From positions 620,001 to 684,000 of the forward strand of contig JASANG010003711.1 of the NCBI GenBank assembly GCA_030248215.1: DNA of 64,000 nucleotides, read 5' to 3'. The position numbers were made by a program, and so were the translations under genes. The notes beneath the pieces were generated by a model. It was given only the letters and a program-made list of their open reading frames with translations. It did no database searches and was not told where the DNA came from. The stretch is from Enoplolaimus lenunculus. Its lineage: Eukaryota > Nematoda > Enoplea > Enoplida > Thoracostomopsidae. Positions 57,501-64,000 of this stretch are shown here, in pieces; positions within the stretch are counted from its first letter, which is position 1; every line of letters begins with the position of its first letter.

Positions 57501-60500
57501 CATTTGGGATTCATACGGAAACACCAACATTTACCTCCTGAAGTAAACTCTCTAGTACTTCAGTTTCGCGTGTAAGTTCTGTTTTTTGGGTCATCAATGA
57601 GACCAACTTCGACTTCAGCGACGATTCCAATCGCGCAATCATTAGCTCGACCGAAAGCCGTATCTGTATAGTAAAAGCCAAACACAACGTTAGATATAAC
57701 CTTTACTAAATGATGAACGATATACTCCCAACCAAAAAATATAGCTGAACAGATCAACATTAAGCATCGCGAAAATGAAAACCCTACACGCAATATGTTA
57801 CTTAAATTACGTGTATACGACCAGAAAGGGTTAGCTTTAAGCAAGCATTATGTAATTTGTTTGAAATTACTTCTCGCACACGATCATCTTTCGCTGCGCG
57901 AACTAAATCCGCGTTTTGCTCTACGTCTTGAACCAGCCGCACCAGCTCAACTAGACGCCTCCGCACTTTCTTGATCTAAACGAAAAATGCACAAACGAAG
58001 GTCATTACTAACGGAAAAGATAAACTGAGGCCCTGTCGTGGAAAACTTATAAATTCGGTTAATTACACTGCTATTAACTACGTAGCTCATCTTCGAGACA
58101 GAAAACAAAGCACAAAAACAGGGAAATGATCTAAGAGATGGCGAGGGGCTGAATTGATCACAAAGAATAAACAGGGGTTGTAATGACCGAGGTGTTTTTG
58201 TCTATGGAATTAGCCAACACAAGCCTAGCCACTGACCAGGGTGCAACCGGAATTACAATTTACCAGAACCGGAATTTGAAAAATTTACCGGAAAGGGAAC
58301 CGGAAAATGAAAAATTACCACCGAAAAATTCATTTTAATTTTCATTTTCGCAATATAATTGATGAAATAACTAGAGTTGCAACATTAAAAATAAATACCC
58401 GGACCCGGATTTTTCTGAAAGAAAAGCCCGGACCCGGAATTTTTAACAATGCAAACCGGGACCCGGAATTTTTAAGATTGCAAACCCGGACCCGGATTTA
58501 TTTTCCGAACAAACCCGGGCCCGGAATTTTTATTACTTAAAAACTAAACATGATCCTAATTTTTTAAAGATAGGAAAAAATTTCTGTCTCCGTCTATTTC
58601 TAACAGCTCAGTATTTCAAATACTAATGGGCAGTATGCAATGCGAAGTGACTGATGTCATTCACAAAAATTTGTTTAAGTAAATCATAAAATGCACTCGC
58701 TATCCTTGCTAAGGATGTGCCGATACCAAAGTTTTTTCCAGGTGCCGATATCGATTATTTTGAAGATATAGCGATGCCGATACCTATTCCAAGTTTAATA
58801 CACAATGTTTAAAGAACAGATAGGATACATTACAACTGCAAGGACTCAAATCCTAACAACTATAAAAGACCATAATTTTATGAATGGTGCTTTTAATTAA
58901 TTTTTTCTTTGTTTTTCAAGGACAACCGCAAGAGAAGTAACAGTTTCCCTGAACTTATGTTTAACCTAAGTTTCCAGCTACTACGCAGCACAACAAGCTG
59001 ATCATATTCCATTCAGATGTTTAAACATTAAATAGCTTCAGCCCAAACAATGGGTCATCCACGTTATAATGCTCGCGTAGCTCGTTTGTACAGGGGCAAC
59101 CATACATCACATGGATATATAAACAATTTCTTCGCATCTGTTCGTCGCATTGCTTCCAAATGAATTTCTGTTTATACATAGTTGAAGGACTGTTTGATTT
59201 GCTACGAGATTACATTAAACAATTTTGGGTGAGTGATAGAAACCTGACCTAAGTCAGTTGACTTATGTGTTTCGCGAACCTATAGCTACAGCCTAATATA
59301 GCATTTTTCACAGGTTCCTTCCTGAACGTTGAAGCAATCGTTAACCAAGCAATCTTTGACTTAGGCGATAGATACTAAACTTAAGTTAAATGTCAAATTA
59401 CTAATTTAAAATGAGACATGACATGTCTCCGTATCCCGACCATTCCAACCGTTCCTAATTGAACATTCGTAATTGTAACCCAAGTATATCTGCTTACGTT
59501 AACATACTCAACAAAGGTGAAGCCTGTTGACCAACTTTTTCCTTTTGCAGCATGCTTTTACATACGGCGTGGGATGTTAATATAATCACTAAGCTAATGT
59601 TGTTCCGGTTATTTTGTCCGGGAATTTTTGCATACCCGGACCCGGAATAATTTGTTATGAAAACCCGGACCCGGAATTTATTGAAATGAAAACCCGGACC
59701 CGGATCCGGACCCGGAATTTTTCGGCAAAAATACCCGGAATAACCGGAATACCCGGACCCGGATGCAACTCTAAAAATAACCATAGTTAGAGATAGTTAT
59801 TCACTTTATCTGCTGTAGGTATTTTAGATTTTTATAATCCACAGAAGCGGTTGCAAATTTCAGATATATCTATAATTTGTTTCAGAATATCAACGCAATG
59901 CCAGTCGTAAAACTTTTAATACGTTAATATATTTCGTCCGGACGTCAGTTCTGAGATTTCTCAGCTGAAATAAAAAATATTGATTTTTTATAGTAAGGAT
60001 TTAAAACTTTTGTTGCTATAAAACTGAAAAAACATATTGCCGAACTTTGTTGGATTCGGCTTTTGGATTCGGCTTTTCCACAACCGAATCCGAATCCGAG
60101 TCCGAACCTCAAATTTTTGCCGAATCCGAATCCGAATCCGAACCTCAAATTTTTGCCGAATCCGAATCCGAGTCCGAACCTCAAATTTTTGCCGAATCCG
60201 AATCCGAACCTTTGTTGCCACCCTGTACTGAGACGTTTCCCTGTAAATTTGTGGTGGACGCCCCGGCTTCAATTGAAGGCCATGCTTTTTCAAACAGTTA
60301 TCCCCTCTGTTAAAAATAGTTTTACAGTTCTCGGTACAACACAATGCATTGCCGGTGTTGCAGTTATATACTGCGCAAGAATCAAATTCATTTTGGTACG
60401 ATGTGGTTTCTTACCTCTTCCTTAAAGGAATTCAATCGCTGGTCATACACTTCTTCCAGAGGTTTTAAAGTATGTCCCGAATGATCGCCACCCCAAAGCG

Positions 60501-62107
60501 CGCAATGGTGGCAGATACATGCTTGACACGGCCAACAAAACACACTGAGTTTTTCACCATGTACTGAACATTTGTCGGCGACAGATCTGTGTATAATGAA
60601 AATACGATCAGTTACATCAAGAGTAGACGATCACTCTTTATAACAAGAGTGTGCAACTGGGTACATTATGTGTATTAAAGAATGTACCCGGCACCCGTTG
60701 CGTTGTGTGTTTGGCCTACCCCCCTTGTTTAGCGGGTCTGTATGCAGTTTTATATCGTAGTAAAATTATTGTGTTAATATAGTCATACATGCAGCGAACC
60801 TGGATACTACTAGCAAATTGTAACCCCCTTTGTTTAAAGGGGGAAGTAGCTGTGTTAAGACAATAGCATTGTAAACCAATAACTGATTATGAAAAAGAGT
60901 GCATAATTATGAATCATAACATTTGAATGTGCGAGTAAGGTTAAACAAAATCTATTATTCAATTTTCAAAATTTATTTACAGATTTCATAATGAAATAAA
61001 GTTCAAAATTAAATTTTAATTCAATCGAATATAAACTTCAATGTTACTAGGGAATAACGTCCTAAACAACATTTTTGCATGCAAGTATAGCAGTATAGTG
61101 AGAATGCAATCTTTACGTCTATATCCCCCTCCAGGTTATGTTACAGTTGCTAAACCCAGTAAAACAAATACTGTTTCTTGAGAAATTTTTTCGTCTCCCT
61201 TTCGTAAACGCTCCTCTCATTATCCCAATGATGCCAACAAACGCGCACTTATTTACGCATACAAACATCTTTAGTGTGATTAAACAACATAGTTGATCCC
61301 CCCTTAACTGAGGGTGGAGGTAGGTGTATTGAAGCATACTTTATTGTTAATCTCTTGCTTAACCCCCCCCCCCTGATTGAGGTGGGTCGAACAAAATGCA
61401 ACGCGTGCTGGTACATTTAGTACCAAGCAGAGCCCAAGAAGTTGCACACTCTTCTGCAAGGTGGACATCATCCACTAGTGTTATATACAATATATGCATG
61501 TATATATGTAATATAAATATATATATTCTATTTCAATATATATGCAACTGCTTACGTAAAAATACCGGAACAATAGGCCGGACAACCTGTTTGTAATCAA
61601 AAATTATTATATACGTACCGAAATTTACGTTCTACCCAGTTTCATAAGATGCCAATCCTTAATACATTTCTAGAAAGCCTCAATAAAATATAGTGGCGTC
61701 TCACCTCGGCACAGATACAGAAACCGCTTGTAAACTGTCAAGACCCTGTGTAACTTCTTCTGCCCAACGACACTTGATCAAATCACACAAACGAAGGCTG
61801 TAATAAAGCATTAACGAGATTTAAAAGCAAATACAAACAATTAATTTAACCATACAATATACATCACTATTTTTAAGCTAATATGTAGCATCTCGTGGCG
61901 AAAAACAAATAAAATAGTGTACTGCAAATAAACATACTGTGCACGGCAGTGAGGACAGTGTGGTCGTTGTTCGTTCAGCCAACGTCTGATACAATCATGA
62001 CAACATAACTTAGAACAATGCGGACATAATCTAGCATCACGCAACTTCTCCATACAAATGAAACATTTGAAAACTTCTGATATGCTTTCCAAACTTTTCT
62101 CATCCAT
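50156..62107 (-). CDS. TRIM37: TRIM37 E3 ubiquitin ligase, 14 exons, about 1625 aa
   Basis: Join of 61938-62107, 61705-61797, 60415-60586, 57871-57975, 57535-57663, 57070-57251, 56688-56827, 56369-56551, 55799-56114, 54551-55512, 53806-54153, 52851-53400, 51998-52118 and 50156-51562: 4878 coding bases, every phase consistent. Order: RING at about residues 15-55 ([20 protein letters not shown]); B-box 2 at about 93-133 ([20 protein letters not shown]); coiled coil at about 146-225; MATH at about 285-410 ([20 protein letters not shown], then [20 protein letters not shown]). Vertebrate TRIM37 restrains centriolar protein assemblies and acts in peroxisomes and chromatin. The acidic motif [17 protein letters not shown] matches human TRIM37 and fixes orthology beyond the domains. 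Human TRIM37 has 964 residues; this protein is about 660 longer, mostly Ser/Gly/Asn-rich sequence in exons 10-14. The start matches the human MDEQSVESIAEVF. Confidence 0.93.
51998..52118 (-). CDS. TRIM37: TRIM37 exon 13
   Basis: Acceptor GTTTCAG and donor GTAAAT; phase 2 to 0. Encodes [20 protein letters not shown] and [18 protein letters not shown]. This donor, rather than one 8 bases upstream, fits the next exon. Confidence 0.7.
52851..53400 (-). CDS. TRIM37: TRIM37 exon 12: Ser/Gln/Asn-rich
   Basis: Acceptor ATTTCAG and donor GTTTGG; phase 1 to 2, 183 codons. Low complexity, for example [20 protein letters not shown]; no domain seen. Confidence 0.75.
53806..54153 (-). CDS. TRIM37: TRIM37 exon 11: conserved acidic ETMS motif
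   Basis: Acceptor GTTTTAG and donor GTATTC; phase 1 to 1. Encodes [20 protein letters not shown], matching human ENDIDEETMSGENDVEY. Reading on to a stop at 53786 is a possible alternative end. Confidence 0.85.
54551..55512 (-). CDS. TRIM37: TRIM37 exon 10: large disordered segment
   Basis: Acceptor ATTTTAG and donor GTTAGC; phase 2 to 1, about 320 codons. Ala/Ser-rich start, glycine run ([12 protein letters not shown]), and a basic [13 protein letters not shown] near the end. Confidence 0.85.
55799..56114 (-). CDS. TRIM37: TRIM37 exon 9: MATH end and start of disordered region
   Basis: Acceptor TTTACAG and donor GTGCGT; phase 1 to 2. Encodes [20 protein letters not shown] and [12 protein letters not shown], then Thr/Ser/Asn-rich sequence. 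Confidence 0.85.
56369..56551 (-). CDS. TRIM37: TRIM37 exon 8: MATH domain, middle
   Basis: Acceptor GGTTTAG and donor GTAGGT; phase 1 to 1. Encodes [20 protein letters not shown] and [20 protein letters not shown]. Confidence 0.95.
56688..56827 (-). CDS. TRIM37: TRIM37 exon 7: MATH domain, first part
   Basis: Acceptor GTTTCAG and donor GTACGT; phase 2 to 1. Encodes [20 protein letters not shown] and [20 protein letters not shown]. Confidence 0.95.
57070..57251 (-). CDS. TRIM37: TRIM37 exon 6: coiled coil to MATH linker
   Basis: Acceptor TATGGCAG and donor GTATGT; phase 0 to 2. Encodes [20 protein letters not shown] and [18 protein letters not shown]. Confidence 0.9.
57535..57663 (-). CDS. 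TRIM37: TRIM37 exon 5: coiled coil
   Basis: Acceptor TATACAG and donor GTAAAT; phase 0 to 0, 43 codons. Encodes [20 protein letters not shown] and [19 protein letters not shown]. Confidence 0.9.
57871..57975 (-). CDS. TRIM37: TRIM37 exon 4: coiled coil
   Basis: Acceptor GTTTAG and donor GTAATT; phase 0 to 0. Encodes [20 protein letters not shown] and [15 protein letters not shown]. Confidence 0.9.
58237..58330. repeat. One end of a CAGGGTGCAACCGG hAT-like element
   Basis: CAGGGTGCAACCGGAATTAC, then ACCGGAA / CCGGAAAA words. No matching right end nearby; it stops close to the CCGGACCCGG element. Confidence 0.5.
58372..59773. repeat. hAT-type element with CCGGACCCGG arrays, in TRIM37 intron 3
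   Basis: Ends TAGAGTTGCAAC and GATGCAACTCTA, with near-matching 8-base flanks (GAAATAAC / AAAATAAC). Both arms are built from ACCCGGACCCGGAATTTTT units. About 700 central bases (58690-59390) are missing from the second copy at 62165. They contain GATGTGCCGATACC words and may be a separate insertion or the older core. Confidence 0.75.
60037..60225. repeat. TCCGAA array ending in a CAGGG-type terminus
   Basis: Four-fold AACCTCAAATTTTTGCCGAA with runs of TCCGAATCCGAA/TCCGAGTCCGAA, then TTGTTGCCACCCTG, which reads CAGGGTGGCAACAA on the other strand. Only one end is found. In TRIM37 intron 3. Confidence 0.7.
60415..60586 (-). CDS. TRIM37: TRIM37 exon 3: B-box 2
   Basis: Acceptor TACACAG and donor GTAAGA; phase 2 to 0. 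Encodes [20 protein letters not shown] and [20 protein letters not shown]. Confidence 0.95.
60645..61453. repeat. TIR element with AAGAGTGTGCAAC ends, copy 2, in TRIM37 intron 2
   Basis: Ends AAGAGTGTGCAACTGGGTAC and GTTGCACACTCTT. Just inside are AATGTACCCGGCACCCGTTG on the left and AATGCAACGCGTGCTGGTAC on the right, and CCCCCTTGTTTAG motifs occur within. About 810 bases. Confidence 0.7.
61362..61376. repeat. Poly-C run
   Basis: A C-run in the right half of the TIR element, next to its CCCCC(T) motif. Confidence 0.7.
61705..61797 (-). CDS. TRIM37: TRIM37 exon 2: RING to B-box linker
   Basis: Acceptor TATTACAG and donor GTGAGA; phase 2 to 2. Encodes [20 protein letters not shown], close to human [20 protein letters not shown]. 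Confidence 0.9.
61938..62107 (-). CDS. TRIM37: TRIM37 exon 1: RING finger
   Basis: ATG at 62107, donor GTATGT, phase 2 out. Encodes [20 protein letters not shown] and [20 protein letters not shown], all zinc ligands present through CPHC. Confidence 0.95.
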
Positions 62108-62164
62108 ATTTGCTTGTTCTCATCCAACAAAAGCAATTAAAGAATATATATGTAATATCATAAT

Positions 62165-62605
62165 TAGAGTTGCAACATTTAAAAATAAATATGCGACCCG
62201 GATTTTTCAGGAAGAAAAACCCGGACCTGGAATTTTTAATGATGCAAAGCCGGACACGGACCCTGATTTATTTTCCTGGCACACCTGGACCCGGATTTAT
62301 TTTCCTGGCAAACCTGGACTCGGAATTTTAATAACTTAAAAACTGAACATAATCCTATTATAGCATCTCAGTGTGTAAAATATTAATGGGCAATATGCAA
62401 TGCGAAGCGACTAATGTCATTCACAAAAAATTTAGTTCAAGTAAATCATTAAGCAAAATGTCGAATTAATAACTTAAAATTGAGACATGGAATGTCGCTG
62501 CATCCCGACCATTCTAACCATTCTTAATTAAACATTCGTTATCGTAACGCATGTATATCTACGTAGGTTATTTATTACTCATAGGTAAAGCCTGTTAACA
62601 GACAT
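62165..62605. repeat. Second, shorter CCGGACCCGG element
   Basis: Starts TAGAGTTGCAACATTTAAAA like the copy at 58372, followed by CCGGACCTGG / ACCCGGATTTATTTTCC words. The flanks of the central gap (AATGTCATTCACAAAAA, CATCCCGACCATTC) also match. The right TIR is not found. Confidence 0.7.
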
Positions 62606-62734
62606 GTTGGGAGCGTTTTATTTCTAATGTATTTGACGCAGTTGTTAGCGTTGGTTGTTGTTCGCTCCATTGTGTGAAAATTTTAAAACAGAAAAGTATT
62701 TTCTTGCTCTGTCAAATTCAACCAAAATTCTCGG

Positions 62735-62817
62735 TCTCGGTAGGTTGGTCTCGTTCTCGGTCTCGGTCTCAGCCTCGGTTTCGCTTTTGTGACCGAGACC
62801 GCCCATCCCTGCTCCTA
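62735..62817. repeat. GGTCTC / CGGTCTCGG array with CAGGGATGGGC end
   Basis: Runs of TCGGTCTCGGTCTC, then CCGCCCATCCCTG, which on the minus strand is CAGGGATGGGCGG, a hAT-like terminus. Left end not identified. Confidence 0.6.
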
Positions 62818-62902
62818 TTGCATACAACCTTACGGCTTTTGATAAATTATTTTGCACAAGACCAACTATGATCGGAATTCATACGACAGAATACACGAAA
62901 AC

Positions 62903-63032
62903 CAGGGTGCAACCATAACCCTCCGATTATCCAAAATTCTGCTTTTTGAAAGGAAACCCAAAACACTTTGACTTTATTGTATCAAAGCTCAAATAGTTGC
63001 ATTTTCACAATTGTAATTCCGGTTGCACCCTG
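62903..63032. repeat. Miniature CAGGGTGCAACC element, 130 bp
   Basis: Left CAGGGTGCAACC, right GGTTGCACCCTG preceded by GTAATTCC. The right end matches the copy cut off at window position 50-75 (TAATTCCGGTTGCACC). Confidence 0.65.
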
Positions 63033-63142
63033 CAGAATAGATAGCATACATATGAAAAATCAACACGTAATACACCCTGCAAAGTAGCTATGCAGTAAAA
63101 AGCGTAGTACACTAGTAAGCAACGTATATAATAGCTAACAGT

Positions 63143-63216
63143 GCCGCGATAGCTCAGTTGGCAAGAGCGTTGTCCTGGTTAGCCAAAGAGCGCCGGTTCT
63201 AATCCAGCCATGGTCA
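63143..63216 (+). repeat. tRNA-like sequence (pseudogene or SINE head)
   Basis: A 74-base cloverleaf frame: TAGCTCAGTTGGCAAGAGC D-arm, a seven-base anticodon loop with T33 and GGT at 34-36 (Thr-like), and a T-arm with GGTTCTAATCC. Only about two of seven acceptor-stem pairs form, so it is unlikely to be a working tRNA. Confidence 0.5.
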
Positions 63217-64000
63217 ATTGTTTCAACTATTTCGCACTAACGTAACACTTACATAAAATGCCTATAAGGCCGCGCAACCTTACAGGATACAGCTACTGTC
63301 CCGTTTCCTTCTTGCGTACACCAGTACTGATCAAAATTAGTAACCTCAACGTCACTTTAAACATATAAAACCAAGTGTTACATAACATTCAACTGACGCT
63401 CTATGTGTTATAAAAAGCACCATAAACAGTTGCTGTGGTAGGGTGGAGCTGGCGTTAGCGTTCTCTCTGCGGCACGCGGAAATAAAACCTAAGCTTACGC
63501 TAGCGACTAGCTATGTCGTTTACGGTATTGCATTTTCACCGCAATTTCGTGCCTAACGGCTGTGAACTCTGTATATCCGGTGCTTTAATATTTCGTCTCA
63601 AAACTTTTTGGTTCGTTTAAGACACATTGTGTTAAACCAGAGTTCTGCCAATTCATCCAAATTCACTTATTTACCGACCAAACTCTACTATTTGCGCGCT
63701 TGTCACATTTTTTTAGTTTTCAAACCACTATTTCCGACTAATTTCCAAGCGCTCGCGACTTTGAGTTTTCCATTACTGCAAATTATTTACGAAATTTTCA
63801 TTTCATGTAACTTCCACAATTTCGTATTTTCTGTGATCTCAATATTGTACTTTTGTGTTTTCGGGACTCCCACTCCCATTTTTAACTAAACTTTGCGTGC
63901 TAATTCCATTTCGCACCCTTATTTCTGCTAATTGTCACCCTAATTTTGTCTATTTCTGATATTTAAGTCTTTCCGGTTTTGGGCCATAATTATCAGCATG

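Larger units (their letters stand above)
62108..64000. other. Upstream region of TRIM37 to the right edge
   Basis: Holds a CCGGACCCGG element remnant (62165-62605), a GGTCTC array (62735-62817), a short CAGGG element (62903-63032) and a tRNA-like sequence (63143-63216). From about 63400 the plus strand is strikingly poor in G and rich in C/T, with a 93-codon frame at 63608-63889 that I do not recognise. The composition recalls the LTRs at 18575 and 21823, but no matching ends are seen. Confidence 0.5.

Noticed and set aside
60063-60425. Pro/Asn-rich and Ser/Glu-rich frames near TRIM37 exon 3
   Set aside because: These are the TCCGAA array read in three frames (PNPNPN, SESESE, IRIRIR).
63143-63216. 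Functional tRNA-Thr gene
   Set aside because: The acceptor stem does not pair and the B box departs from consensus; treated as pseudogene or SINE head.

Overview
The window is a piece of an AT-rich, intron-rich animal genome. Every recognisable gene is metazoan, has GT-AG introns and lies on the minus strand. An invertebrate chordate such as an ascidian would fit, but nothing here proves the species.

Four host genes can be built exon by exon with matching splice phases. (1) At 246-4694 is the 5' part of a secreted PAN/apple plus thrombospondin type-1 (TSP1) protein that runs off the left edge. (2) At 11395-18154 (perhaps to 10825) is a complete SLC7 amino-acid transporter light chain of the LAT / y+LAT type: 12 exons, 496 aa. 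(3) At 28488-41748 is a SLAIN-type microtubule plus-end protein: 12 exons, about 698 aa. (4) At 50156-62107 is TRIM37, the RING / B-box / coiled-coil / MATH E3 ubiquitin ligase: 14 exons, about 1625 aa, with a C-terminal part much longer than in the human protein.

The space between and inside these genes is mostly repeats. At 18575-22833 there is a young LTR element with two ~1.01 kb LTRs, a 5-bp target duplication and a single large gag frame but no pol. Many short terminal-inverted-repeat (TIR) elements are present. Several have a CAGGG-type or 8-bp-duplication hAT signature. Just inside their ends many carry an array of a short family-specific motif (CCTAAG, CCGGACCCGG, TCCGAA, GGTCTC, ACCGCGA and others). 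There are also three tandem satellites (58 bp x 9; 19 bp x 20 with a higher-order pattern; a 24-bp array), a very GC-rich inverted repeat, and two tRNA-like sequences that look like SINE heads or pseudogenes.

Layout: 1-4.7 kb PAN/TSP1 gene; 4.7-10.8 kb repeat-bearing intergenic; 10.8-18.2 kb SLC7 gene; 18.57-22.84 kb LTR element; 22.8-28.5 kb nested repeats; 28.5-41.7 kb SLAIN gene; 41.7-50.2 kb intergenic with repeats; 50.2-62.1 kb TRIM37; 62.1-64 kb upstream of TRIM37. The four genes do not look functionally linked. I found no sign of a new multi-gene system. The most unusual signal is the set of TIR elements that share one architecture but have different subterminal motifs.
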